From: Xylanimonas allomyrinae
Lineage (GTDB): Bacteria; Actinomycetota; Actinomycetes; Actinomycetales; Cellulomonadaceae
NCBI RefSeq assembly: GCF_004135345.1
Contig: NZ_CP035495.1
Location: forward strand, 2,542,001 to 2,606,000
Direction: 5' to 3'
Length of the DNA stretch: 64,000 nucleotides
Shown: positions 31,673 to 40,547 of the stretch, one piece after another
Numbering within the stretch: the first letter of the stretch is position 1
How the letters are laid out: every line of letters begins with the position of its first letter
Translations under genes and position numbers: made by a program
The notes under the pieces: generated by a model
What the model was told of the DNA's origin: nothing
Databases searched by the model: none
The model's input: the letters and a program-made list of their open reading frames with translations, nothing else

Positions 31673-32629
31673 TCAGGCGAGCGGGGCTCCCGTGAGCCTC
31701 TCGTAGGCGTCGAGGTAGCGCTCGCGCGTGCGGGCCACGACGTCGGCGGGCAGGGGCGGCGGGGGCGTGTCGCTCGCCCTGTCCCAGCCCGACGCCGGCG
31801 ACGTCAGCCAGTCGCGCAGGTACTGCTTGTCGAAGCTCGGCTGGGCGCGGCCCGGCTCCCACTCGTCGGCCGGCCAGAACCGCGACGAGTCAGGGGTCAG
31901 CACCTCGTCGCCCAGCACGACGGCACCCGACCCGGGGTCGACGCCGAACTCCAGCTTGGTGTCGGCCAGGATGACGCCCCGCTCTCGCGCGATCTGCTCG
32001 GCGCGCGAGTAGACGGCCAGCGTCAGGTCGCGCAGCCTGGTCGCAGCGGCCTCCCCGAGCGTGCCGACGACGGCCGAGAACGGCACGTTCTCGTCGTGCT
32101 CGCCCACCTCGGCCTTGGTCGCGGGCGTGAAGATCGGCTCGGGCAGGCGCGACCCGTCCACCAGCCCCTCGGGCAGCGCGATCCCCGTGACCGACCCCGA
32201 GACGCGGTACTCCGCGAGCCCCGAGCCGGTCAGGTACCCGCGCGCCACGCACTCGACGGGGTACATCCGCAGGCGCTTGCAGATCATCGCGCGGCCGGCG
32301 AAGACGTCGGGCACCAGGCCGTCGAACGGCTCGGCGCTCGGCGCGACCGAGACCACATGGTGGGGCACCAGGTCGGCGAGCTGCTCGAACCACCACAGGC
32401 TGAGCTGGGTGAGCACCACGCCCTTGTCGGGGATGCCGGGGCTGAGCACATGGTCGTAGGCGCTCACCCGGTCGGAGGCGACGACGAGCACGACGTCACC
32501 CAGCGGGTGCGCCCCGCCGAGGGCCGGCAGGTCGGGCTCGTACAGGTCGCGCACCTTGCCCGAGTAGACGTGCCGCCAGCCGGGAAGGTCGAGCGGGCCA
32601 CCAGCGAAGGCGTCGTAGGTGTCGGTCAC
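31673..32629 (-). CDS. purC: SAICAR synthase
   Basis: 318 residues from GTG 32629. Joins aspartate to CAIR with ATP in purine synthesis. Motifs: YSGKVRDLYE, VVASDRVSAYDHVLSPGIPD, VECVARGYLTGSG and ILADTKLEFGVD. Length and motifs fit the longer form found in actinobacteria. Downstream of purD on the same strand with a 52-base gap. Confidence 0.95.
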   Translation of the reverse strand: MTDTYDAFAGGPLDLPGWRHVYSGKVRDLYEPDLPALGGAHPLGDVVLVVASDRVSAYDHVLSPGIPDKGVVLTQLSLWWFEQLADLVPHHVVSVAPSAEPFDGLVPDVFAGRAMICKRLRMYPVECVARGYLTGSGLAEYRVSGSVTGIALPEGLVDGSRLPEPIFTPATKAEVGEHDENVPFSAVVGTLGEAAATRLRDLTLAVYSRAEQIARERGVILADTKLEFGVDPGSGAVVLGDEVLTPDSSRFWPADEWEPGRAQPSFDKQYLRDWLTSPASGWDRASDTPPPPLPADVVARTRERYLDAYERLTGAPLA

Positions 32630-32681
32630 GCGGCCTAGTGTCGCACCCGATGCGCCCGGCGACGTCGCCCGCGTCGCGTCC

Positions 32682-33992
32682 TCACGGCGACGTGACGGTG
32701 ATCTCTCCCCGCGCGGCCTTGAGCGCGATGTCCGTGCGGTGCTGCGACCCGTGCAGGCCGATCCACGCGACGGCGTCGTACGCGCGATCGCGCGCCTCGT
32801 CGAGCGTCGCACCCTCCGCGACGACCGACAGCACGCGCCCGCCGGCCGCGACGAGCGCCCCGTCCTGCGCGTGCGCCGTCCCGGCGTGCAGCACGTGGAC
32901 GCCCTCGAGCGCCTCGGCGTCGACGATGCCCGTGATGGGGTCGCCCGTGCGGACCGTGCCGGGGTAGCCGTCCGCGGCGACGACCACGTTGACCACCGGC
33001 GACGGCGACCAGCGCAGCGGCGGCAGGTCGCCCAGCGACCCGGTCGCGGCGGCGAGCAGCACCGCCGACAGCGGCGTGCGCAGGCGCGTCAGCACCACCT
33101 GCGTCTCGGGGTCCCCGAACCGCGCGTTGAACTCGACCACCCGCGTGCCGCGCGAGGTCAGCGCCAGGCCCACGTAGAGCACGCCCGCGAACGGGGTGCC
33201 GCGCCGGGCCATCTCGTCGATCGTCGGCTGCGCGATGCGCTCCACGACCTCGTCGACCAGCCCGCCGGGCGCCCAGTCGAGCGGCGAGTAGGCGCCCATG
33301 CCGCCCGTGTTGGGCCCCTCGTCGCCGTCGAAGATCCGCTTGAAGTCCTGGGCCGGCGCCAGCGGGACGACGGCGGCGCCGTCGGAGATCACGAACAGCG
33401 ACACCTCAGGGCCGTCGAGGTACTCCTCGACCACCACGCAGGGCTCCGTGCCGTCCGCGCGTGCCGCGAGCGCCGCACGCGCGTGGTCGAGCGCCGCGTC
33501 GCGGTCGCCGGTCACGACGACGCCCTTGCCCGCGGCGAGGCCGTCGTCCTTGACGACGTACGGGGCGCCGAACGCGTCGAGCGCGGCGGCGACCTCGTCG
33601 ACCGTCGCGCACACGTGGGCCATCGCCGTCGGGACTCCGGCGGCCGCCATGACGTCCTTGGCGAACGACTTGGAGCCTTCGAGGCGGGCCGCGGCGGCCG
33701 TCGGCCCGAAGACGGCGATGCCCGCGGCCGCGACGGCGTCGGCGACCCCGGCGACGAGCGGCGCCTCGGGGCCGACGACGACGAGGTCGGCGCCGAGCGA
33801 GCGCGCGAGCGCGGTGACGGCGGCGCCGTCGTTCTGGTCGACGGCGTGCAGCGTGGCCTCACGCGCGATACCGGGGTTGCCGGGGGCGGCGTGCAGCTCG
33901 TGCGCGGCGCCGCCCGCGGGCCCGGTCTCCGCGGCGAGGGCGTGGACGATGGCGTGCTCGCGGGCTCCGGTCCCGACGACGAGGATTCTCAC
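32682..33992 (-). CDS. purD: Phosphoribosylamine-glycine ligase (GAR synthetase)
   Basis: 436 residues. GTG 33992 starts directly at MRILVVGTGAREHA, the usual N-terminus; the longer open frame is not needed. ATP-grasp enzyme for the second purine step: PYVVKDDGLAAGKGV, FNARFGDPETQ and DFKRIFDGDEGPNTGGMGAY are visible. Likely co-transcribed with purC. Confidence 0.95.
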   Translation of the reverse strand: MRILVVGTGAREHAIVHALAAETGPAGGAAHELHAAPGNPGIAREATLHAVDQNDGAAVTALARSLGADLVVVGPEAPLVAGVADAVAAAGIAVFGPTAAAARLEGSKSFAKDVMAAAGVPTAMAHVCATVDEVAAALDAFGAPYVVKDDGLAAGKGVVVTGDRDAALDHARAALAARADGTEPCVVVEEYLDGPEVSLFVISDGAAVVPLAPAQDFKRIFDGDEGPNTGGMGAYSPLDWAPGGLVDEVVERIAQPTIDEMARRGTPFAGVLYVGLALTSRGTRVVEFNARFGDPETQVVLTRLRTPLSAVLLAAATGSLGDLPPLRWSPSPVVNVVVAADGYPGTVRTGDPITGIVDAEALEGVHVLHAGTAHAQDGALVAAGGRVLSVVAEGATLDEARDRAYDAVAWIGLHGSQHRTDIALKAARGEITVTSP

Positions 33993-34020
33993 GGGTCGCA
34001 GTCTACGGAGGCCCCGCAAC

Positions 34021-34063
34021 GCGCACGGCGGGTGGCCGGGGACGAACCCCGGCCACCCGCCGT
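34021..34063. terminator. 19-bp perfect hairpin between adh and purD
   Basis: Arms 34021-34039 and 34045-34063 match without error around a 5-base loop. It lies just past the alcohol dehydrogenase stop (minus strand) and separates it from purD. Confidence 0.8.
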
Positions 34064-34083
34064 GCGGGGGGATGTACCGACCG

Positions 34084-35121
34084 TCAGTGGCCCATGTCCA
34101 TGACGATGCGGCCGTCGATCTTCGCGGCGATCATGTCGTCGAAGATCTCGTTGACCTCGGCGAGCGGCTGGACCTTGTAGGTCGGCTTGATGAGGCCGCG
34201 CGCGAAGAAGTCGATCGCCTCCTCCATGTCCTTGCGGGTGCCGACGAGCGAACCGCGGATCGTCAGGCCGAAGAGGACGGTGGAGAAGATGTCGAGCGGG
34301 AACGCCTCCGGCGGCAGGCCCACCAGCGAGACGGTGCCGCCCGAGCGCAGGGCGCCGACGGCGAGCGGGAACGCCTTGCCGTTGACGGCGGTGACGAGGC
34401 CACCGTGGACGCCACCACCGGTGGCCTCCTTGATCTTGGCGTCGAGGTTGTCGCCCTCGGTGATCGCGTTGAACGTGAGCTCGGCGCCGTGCTTGCGGGC
34501 CAGCTCGGACTTCGCGTCGTCGACGTCGACGGTCGCGACGCGCATGCCCATCGCGACGGCGTACTGCACGGCGATGTGGCCGAGGCCGCCGACGCCCGAG
34601 ATGAGGACCCACTCGCCCGGCTTGACCTCGGACTCCTTGAGGCCCTTGTAGACGGTGACGCCGGCGCAGAGGATGGGCGCGACGGCGGCGAGGTCGACGG
34701 TCTTGGGGATGCGGGGCGCGAACTTGGCGTCGACGACCATGTACTGGCCGAACGAGCCGTCCTTGGTGTAGCCGCCGTACTGGGCGTTGGGGCAGAGCGT
34801 CTCGCGGCCCGTCTGGCACCACTCGCAGTGGCCGCAGGCGCTCCACAGCCAGGCGTTGCCGGCCCAGTCGCCGACCTGGAGCTCGGTCACGCCCTCGCCG
34901 ACGGCGACGACCTCACCGGCACCCTCGTGACCCGGGATGAACGGAGGAGTCGGCTTGACCGGCCAGTCACCATGCGCAGCGTGCAGGTCGGTGTGGCACA
35001 CGCCCGAGTAGAGCGTCTTGATGAGGACTTCGCCAGGACCCGGTGTGGGGATGGGCAGGTCCTGGATCTCGAGCGGAGCCTGGAACTGGGTGACGACAGC
35101 AGCCTTCATGGTTTCCGTCAT
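34084..35121 (-). CDS. adhP: Zinc-dependent alcohol dehydrogenase, AdhP type
   Basis: 345 residues; ATG 35121 follows AAGGAGAAC. Medium-chain dehydrogenase with catalytic zinc ligands in GVCHTDLHAAHGDWP and PGHEGAGEVVAVGEG, structural-zinc cysteines in CGHCEWCQTGRETLC, and nucleotide motif ISGVGGLGHIAVQYA. The usual GDRVGIPWLY stretch reads GDWAGNAWLW here. Oxidises primary alcohols or reduces acetaldehyde with NAD(H) by family role. Flanked by hairpins on both sides, so probably monocistronic. Confidence 0.93.
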   Translation of the reverse strand: MTETMKAAVVTQFQAPLEIQDLPIPTPGPGEVLIKTLYSGVCHTDLHAAHGDWPVKPTPPFIPGHEGAGEVVAVGEGVTELQVGDWAGNAWLWSACGHCEWCQTGRETLCPNAQYGGYTKDGSFGQYMVVDAKFAPRIPKTVDLAAVAPILCAGVTVYKGLKESEVKPGEWVLISGVGGLGHIAVQYAVAMGMRVATVDVDDAKSELARKHGAELTFNAITEGDNLDAKIKEATGGGVHGGLVTAVNGKAFPLAVGALRSGGTVSLVGLPPEAFPLDIFSTVLFGLTIRGSLVGTRKDMEEAIDFFARGLIKPTYKVQPLAEVNEIFDDMIAAKIDGRIVMDMGH

Positions 35122-35294
35122 TGAATGTTCTCCTTCGAACCGGAGGCCGGCACCGGGGGTGTGGTGCCGCCGGACCTCTGTTGTCAGAGTCGCACCGCGC
35201 GGGCGCGGCTCGGTCAGGAACGGCGCGTACCGACCAAGCGTCTGGCGCATCGCCGCAAACCTTCCCAGGCCCACCCTGTCCGCCTCCCGGCCCT

Positions 35295-35325
35295 TTCGCA
35301 CCCCGGGACGGACCCGGGGTGCGAA
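35295..35325. terminator. Hairpin downstream of purA
   Basis: TTCGCACCCCGGG (35295-35307) pairs exactly with CCCGGGGTGCGAA (35313-35325), loop of 5. It lies 9 bases past the purA stop on the minus strand. Confidence 0.8.
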
Positions 35326-35333
35326 GAGGCACG

Positions 35334-36626
35334 TCAGCGCGGGTGGATGAGGTCGTGCACCGGCACGATCTCGTCGCGTCGCGGACCCACGCCGACGGCG
35401 GAGATGCGCGTCCCCGACACGTCCTCGAGGTAGCGGAGGTAGCGCTGCGCGTTCTGCGGCAGGTCGTCGAGGGTGCGGGCACCCGAGATGTCCTCCCGCC
35501 ACCCCGGCAGCTCCTCGTAGATCGGCGTGGCGTGGTGGAAGGCGCTCTGGTCGTCGGGCATCTCGTCGAAGCGCTCGCCGTCGACGTCGTAGGCGACGCA
35601 CACGGGCACCTTGTCGAGGCCCGTGAGCACGTCGAGCTTGGTGACCACGAGGTCCGTCAGGCCGTTGACGCGCGAGGCGTAGCGCGCGATGACGGCGTCG
35701 TACCAGCCCGTGCGGCGGGCGCGTCCGGTGGTCACGCCGTACTCGCCGCCCGTCTTGCGCAGGTACTCGCCCGCGTCGTCGAACAGCTCGGTGGGGAACG
35801 GGCCCTCGCCGACGCGCGTGGTGTACGCCTTGATGACGCCGATGACGGAGTCGATGCGCGTGGGGCCGATGCCCGACCCCGTCACCGCGCCGCCCGCGGT
35901 CGCCGACGACGACGTCACGAACGGGTAGGTGCCGTGGTCGATGTCGAGCATGGTGGCCTGGCCGGCCTCGAACAGGAGCGTCTTGCCCGCGTCGAGCGCC
36001 TGGTTGAGCGCGAGCGGGGTGTTGGCGACCATCGGCTTGAGCCGTTCGGCGTACGCCAGCAGCTCGTCGGTGACGGCGTCGATGTCGACCGCACGGCGGT
36101 TGTACACCTTGACCAGCAGGTGGTTCTTCTGGTTGAGCGAGCCCTCGACCTTCTCGCGCAGGATCTTCGGGTCGAACAGGTCCGCGACCCGGATGCCGAC
36201 GCGGTTGATCTTGTCGGCGTACGCCGGGCCGATGCCGCGCCCGGTGGTGCCGATGCGGCGCTTGCCGAGGAACCGCTCGGTCACCTTGTCGAGCGTGCGG
36301 TGGAAGCTCGTGATGACGTGCGCCTGGCTGCTGACGAGCAGCCGCGAGACGTCGACGCCGCGCGAGATGAGCGCGTCGAGCTCCTCGAACAGCACCTCGA
36401 TGTCGATGACGACGCCGTTGCCGATCACGGGCACGACGCCCGGCGAGAGGATGCCCGACGGCAGCAGGTGCAGGGCGTACTTCTCGTCCCCGATGACCAC
36501 CGTGTGACCGGCGTTGTTGCCGCCGTTGAACTTGACCACGTAGTCGACGCGGGACCCGAGCAGGTCTGTTGCCTTGCCCTTGCCCTCATCGCCCCACTGT
36601 GCACCGACGAGCACGACCGCTGGCAT
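35334..36626 (-). CDS. purA: Adenylosuccinate synthetase
   Basis: 430 residues, the normal length. [18 protein letters not shown] carries the P-loop-like GTP site and catalytic Asp; [24 protein letters not shown] and [12 protein letters not shown] are also clear. Forms adenylosuccinate from IMP, aspartate and GTP. Single gene, divergent from the STAS gene at 36759. Confidence 0.97.
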   Translation of the reverse strand: MPAVVLVGAQWGDEGKGKATDLLGSRVDYVVKFNGGNNAGHTVVIGDEKYALHLLPSGILSPGVVPVIGNGVVIDIEVLFEELDALISRGVDVSRLLVSSQAHVITSFHRTLDKVTERFLGKRRIGTTGRGIGPAYADKINRVGIRVADLFDPKILREKVEGSLNQKNHLLVKVYNRRAVDIDAVTDELLAYAERLKPMVANTPLALNQALDAGKTLLFEAGQATMLDIDHGTYPFVTSSSATAGGAVTGSGIGPTRIDSVIGVIKAYTTRVGEGPFPTELFDDAGEYLRKTGGEYGVTTGRARRTGWYDAVIARYASRVNGLTDLVVTKLDVLTGLDKVPVCVAYDVDGERFDEMPDDQSAFHHATPIYEELPGWREDISGARTLDDLPQNAQRYLRYLEDVSGTRISAVGVGPRRDEIVPVHDLIHPR

Positions 36627-36758
36627 GGGGGATCCTCTCCCTTGGTGTGAACGAGGCCGCGGTTCGCTCCAGGCGCAAGCCGCCGGGGCGCCGGGCCGGT
36701 GGGCAGTTTACCCGTGGTTGACCATCAGGCCGTGGTGAAGTGACGTACTCTCGGCACC

Positions 36759-37169
36759 ATGATCGAGATCGCGACGTCGTCCACGACGACGACCCTCGTG
36801 ATCACCGGCGACCTCGACCTCGCCGAGCGCGACCAGTTCCCCGAGATCGCCTCCCGCGTGGTGGGCCTGCGCCGCCAGCTCCTGGTCATCGACATGTGCC
36901 ACGTCCGGTTCATGGACTCCACGGGCGCCGCGTTCCTCATCTCGCTCGCCGACTCCGGCCGCAAGCGCGGCGGCGCCACCGTGCTGCGCGGGGCCGACGA
37001 ACGCAGCCTGTTCGTGCTCGAGGTGTGCGGGGCGCTCGACATGTTCCGCGTGGACACCGAGCACAACTGCGAGGGGTCGTCCGCCCGCGCCGCGTTCCCC
37101 CGGCCCGTGCCCGCCATCGCCGAGCCGAGCCCGCAGGCGCTCCCGCTGCGCCCGCGCCCGCAGACGTGA
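36759..37169 (+). CDS. STAS-domain anti-anti-sigma factor
   Basis: 136 residues. STAS fold with the phosphorylatable serine in FMDSTGAAFLISLA (strand LLVIDMCHVRF before it), as in SpoIIAA/RsbV. The C-terminal 40 residues are Pro/Ala-rich. TACTCT (36746-36751) ends 7 bases before the ATG, so the mRNA is probably leaderless. Partner-switching role: binds an anti-sigma kinase when unphosphorylated. Its phosphatase may be the PAS-GAF-PP2C protein at 44386-46614, which is an inference from proximity. Confidence 0.88.
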   Translation: MIEIATSSTTTTLVITGDLDLAERDQFPEIASRVVGLRRQLLVIDMCHVRFMDSTGAAFLISLADSGRKRGGATVLRGADERSLFVLEVCGALDMFRVDTEHNCEGSSARAAFPRPVPAIAEPSPQALPLRPRPQT

Positions 37170-37194
37170 CGCTGCGCCGCACCTCACGCTCCGG

Positions 37195-38085
37195 CTACTG
37201 CGGCGGCGCGGTGCCGTCGCGCCGCCGAGGCGGCATCAGCACCAGCCACGTCAGCCCGGCCGCGCCGACCGTCGCACCACCCCAGATCACCGCCCACCAG
37301 GGGAACCCCGGCGCAGGGTTGACGTGCGACAGGTCCTGCAGGGCCTCCGCCGGCGGATCGCCGCGCACGCCGCGCACCAGCAGCCGGTCGCTGTTGACAC
37401 CGATCGGGGTGCAGGTCACCAGCGTCACGTAGTCCTTGCCGGGAACGGTCTCGACGGCGTCCACGGCCTGCGGCTCGACGACGCGGATGTCGTCCACCAC
37501 GTAGTACAGGACCTCACCGGCGGCGCTGACCGAGAACCAGTCGCCGACCTGCACGTCCTCGAGCCGAGTGAACAGATCGGCCTCGGGGAGCCCGGAGTGC
37601 GAGGCGAGCACCGCGTGCCCCTCACCACCCACCGGCAGGGACGAGCCATACCAGTGGCCGACACCTCGCGACAGGCTCGCATCGGTCGTGTCGCGGTACA
37701 CCGGCAGCGACACGTCGATCGCCGGGATGCTCACCCACCCGATGGAGTCAGCGCCCAGGTGGGACACGGCGGCGTCGTAGCGCGCCCGTCCCGCCGCGGA
37801 CTCGGGGACGACCCGGCCGGCAGCAAGGTCGGCGTTGTACGCGCGCGCCTCGGCAAGAGCCGCCCGGAGCTCCGCGGGCGAACGACCCGCCGTCGTGCGC
37901 GCCGACGCCTCGTACACCCCGGCCACCGACCGGGCGAAGAACCAGTCGGACGTTGCGTGATACTGCAGCAGGCCCGCGGACAGCGCCGCCAGCACGGCGA
38001 CGACGCACGTCCCGACGACCTGCATCCTCCGGGCCCTCGACGGGCCGCCGGCCGTGCGGCGTCCGGCTCTGCCTCGCGATGTCAC
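37195..38085 (-). CDS. Class C (pilus) sortase
   Basis: 296 residues with an N-terminal membrane helix (about 21-41) and a C-terminal one (about 263-287), the class C arrangement. Catalytic triad visible: H163 in ASHSGLP, C225 in TLVTCTPIGVNS, R234 in DRLLVRG. The lid motif DP(F/W/Y) usually found before the barrel is absent; the region reads NADLAAGRVVPESAAG. Polymerises pilins by joining LPXTG threonine to a pilin lysine. Last gene of the pilus operon, separated from the major pilin by a stem-loop. Confidence 0.93.
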   Translation of the reverse strand: MTSRGRAGRRTAGGPSRARRMQVVGTCVVAVLAALSAGLLQYHATSDWFFARSVAGVYEASARTTAGRSPAELRAALAEARAYNADLAAGRVVPESAAGRARYDAAVSHLGADSIGWVSIPAIDVSLPVYRDTTDASLSRGVGHWYGSSLPVGGEGHAVLASHSGLPEADLFTRLEDVQVGDWFSVSAAGEVLYYVVDDIRVVEPQAVDAVETVPGKDYVTLVTCTPIGVNSDRLLVRGVRGDPPAEALQDLSHVNPAPGFPWWAVIWGGATVGAAGLTWLVLMPPRRRDGTAPPQ

Positions 38086-38113
38086 CGCGCCTCCTCTCGG
38101 CCGTCGCTCAGAC

Positions 38114-38160
38114 CGCCACGTCGGCGGCGACCCGGTGGCCGGGTCGCCGCCGACGTGGCG
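38114..38160. promoter_or_regulatory. 22-bp perfect stem-loop between major pilin and sortase
   Basis: Arms 38114-38135 and 38139-38160 are exact complements around a 3-base loop, 14 bases past the pilin stop. No U tract. It probably terminates or attenuates part of the transcripts, so that pilin mRNA exceeds sortase mRNA, or it stabilises the pilin mRNA 3' end. Confidence 0.7.
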
Positions 38161-38174
38161 AGGTCAGGACGGGA

Positions 38175-39691
38175 TCAGCCCACGACCGACTGGCGGCGCC
38201 TGACCACGACCACCATGACCGCGGCACCCGCGGCGACGACCAGGCCCAGCACCGTGAAGACCATGACGCCCGTGCCGCCGGTGAACGGCAGGGTGAACCC
38301 GCCGTGCTTCTTGACGTCCTTCACGAGAACCGACGTCACGTTGGTGGCGCTCTCGTTGTCCGCGACGGAGAACGCGATGGGGTCGGGCTCAGCTCGTACC
38401 CCACCGGCGCCTTGACCTCGACCAGGAGGTACGCGCCGACGGCCAGGCCGTCGATCGACACGACGCCGTCGGCGTTCGTCGTCCACGTGCTGACGGGGTT
38501 CAGGAGGCCGTCGTCGGTGGCGTCGATCGCGACCGGCGTGGTGAGGCCGGCGTCGGACGCCTGGTAGACCCGGAACGACGCTCCGCCGAGCAGCGTCGAC
38601 GCGCTCGCGGCGTCGACCTTGGTGAGATGGGCGCCGCCGACGACAGTCTCGACAGCGTTGGTCGGCACGGGCAGGTTCACCGCGTCGTCGTCGTCGTCGG
38701 TAGGATCCGCCAGTTCGCCCATCCCGCTCTTGACCTGGGCGGAGGGGACGAACTGGGCCGCGTTGACGATGTCGCCCGACGCGAGGACGCGAGCCTTGAA
38801 GGTCACGGTGACCTGGGTGGCATCGACAAGCTTGGCAAGACCCGCGTCATCCAGCTCGACGACGAGGACGCCGTCGCGGTCGGTGACCGTGTAGTCGTCG
38901 CTGGTGAGCGCGGTTCCGTCGGACACGACCTTGATGCCCTCGGTCGCCTCGGGGTTGAGCCTGACCTCGTCGTAGTCGTCGACGAACGCGAACGCCGTCG
39001 GGGCGACCCTCTCGCCGTCCAGCCCCACGTTCTGCGGGACCTTGCCCGTGATGGTGTAGGTGAGGTCCTCGCCGATGTTGGCCGTCTCCTTGTTGACCGT
39101 CTTGGTCGCCTCGACCGAGTCGTTCTTCGGGTAGGCGTACACGTCGGTCAGCCAGGTGCCGGTGCCGGCCGGGTCGGTCATCGGCAGGGTGACGAGGAAC
39201 GGCACCGACGGGACGACGCCCGCGGGCGTGCGCGTCTCCGTGACGACGTAGACGCCCGGCGCCAGGTCATCCTTGACAGCCCAGCCGTCGTCGCCCGTGG
39301 GGCCCGCGACGACCGCCGGCCCGGGAGTGCCGGACGCGAGCAGCGACGCTGCGGTGCCGCCAAGGTCCTGGAACTGCGCGAGCAGGGTCCAGCCGCCCGG
39401 GGTGGTCAGATCCAGGGTGCCGTTCGCCGGATCGGCGTCCGTGTCGGTGATCGGTGTGATGGTGAACTCGACGCCCGGAATCGGGCCGTCCGGGTCCGTG
39501 GCGAGCTTCAGTCCGTCGCTCGAGGTCCCGGCGGCCGGGGTGGCGCCCTTGAAGAGGTGCAGGGTGCCCTTCGCGGTGGGGTCGATCGTCGGGGCGGCGA
39601 TCGCGGGTGCGGCCACGCCGAACCCGCCGATGCCGAGGGTCAGGGCCAGGGCGGCGATCAGCCGCACGCCCTTCGATGTCGCAGTGCCCAT
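38175..39691 (-). CDS. Major pilin (SpaA-type, LPXTG); one apparent frameshift
   Basis: Start ATG 39691, signal peptide 1-33 (PAIAAP). Pilin motif WLTDVYAYPKN gives the linking Lys189; E-boxes YVVTETRTPAG (Glu152) and YLLVEVKAPVGY point to isopeptide-stabilised Ig domains. The frame breaks at GGG 38385-38387; one more base joins VGYELSP to DPIAFSVADNES and leads to the sorting signal LPFTGGTG, a membrane helix and RRRQSVVG, about 505 residues in all. With Lys, E-box and LPFTG it is the best candidate for the pilus shaft. Confidence 0.88.
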
Positions 39692-39791
39692 CGGTGTCAG
39701 CCTTCTGTCGTCGGTGCGGGCCCGGGCACCTGGGGCCCGGGTGGTCTCTGAAGTCGTGCCGGCCGTGCCAGGCCAGGACAGGTCGCCTTGA

Positions 39792-40544
39792 TCACCTGCC
39801 ACCCCCTGAGGGAGAGGCGCCGTTCTCGGCGCGCCCCCGACGGGAACGCGAGGCCAGCAGGAACACGACGCCTCCCGCGACGAGCGCGACGGCCACGGCG
39901 GCCGGCAGCAGGCTCGTCCCGGTCCGTGGCAGGGCGCCGACCACCTGGGCGAGCGGCCCTGGCGCCTTCGGCGACGGGGACGGGGGAGCCACGGCGCCTG
40001 GCTCGCCGTTCTTGGGCTCGGCCGTCACGTCGTAGGCCCACTGGCCCGCGCCGTCGAGCGCGGCCCGGTCCCACGTCGGCAGCATCACCAGGAAGGGCAC
40101 CGACGCCGTCGCGCCGGCAGCGCCGCTGCCGGACTCCACGACGTAGTAGAGGCCAGGCACGAGCCCGCGGAAGACGGCGTCGCCGTCCGTGCCGACCGGA
40201 GCCGTCACCGGACCGGACAGCGTCATCCGTGCGATGTCGCCGGCCTTCAGCGCGGCAGCGGCGGCGTAGCCGGCCGCGGTGCCCAGGTCGACCTGCGCAC
40301 CGCCGGGCCCGGCCAGCACCCGCGTCGCCGTGTAGGCCTCGGCGCCGGCGACCGCAGCACCCGCAGGGTCCGCACGGTGCTTGTGCACGGTCAACGTCAC
40401 CGGCTCGCTCAGGTCCGGCGGGGTGTACCTCTCGGCGGCGCTCGCCGCGGGTGCGAGCGCCACGAGGGCGAGCAGCATCGTCAGCGCGACGCCGATGCGG
40501 TTCCGCGCGCGGCGGAAACGACGAGCAGTGCAGATCCCGGACAC
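39792..40544 (-). CDS. Small LPXTG pilin or pilus base protein
   Basis: 250 residues: signal peptide (1-36, ASAAE), one domain with YTATRVLAGPGGAQVDLG and GLYYVVESGSGAAG, a weak pilin-like motif WAYDVTAEPKN, a Pro-rich linker and the sorting signal LPRTG followed by a helix and SRSRRGRAENG. The Pro-rich stretch before LPRTG suits a base subunit anchored in the cell wall. Only 3 bases separate it from the upstream tip gene. Confidence 0.88.
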   Translation of the reverse strand: MSGICTARRFRRARNRIGVALTMLLALVALAPAASAAERYTPPDLSEPVTLTVHKHRADPAGAAVAGAEAYTATRVLAGPGGAQVDLGTAAGYAAAAALKAGDIARMTLSGPVTAPVGTDGDAVFRGLVPGLYYVVESGSGAAGATASVPFLVMLPTWDRAALDGAGQWAYDVTAEPKNGEPGAVAPPSPSPKAPGPLAQVVGALPRTGTSLLPAAVAVALVAGGVVFLLASRSRRGRAENGASPSGGGR

Positions 40545-40547
40545 GGG

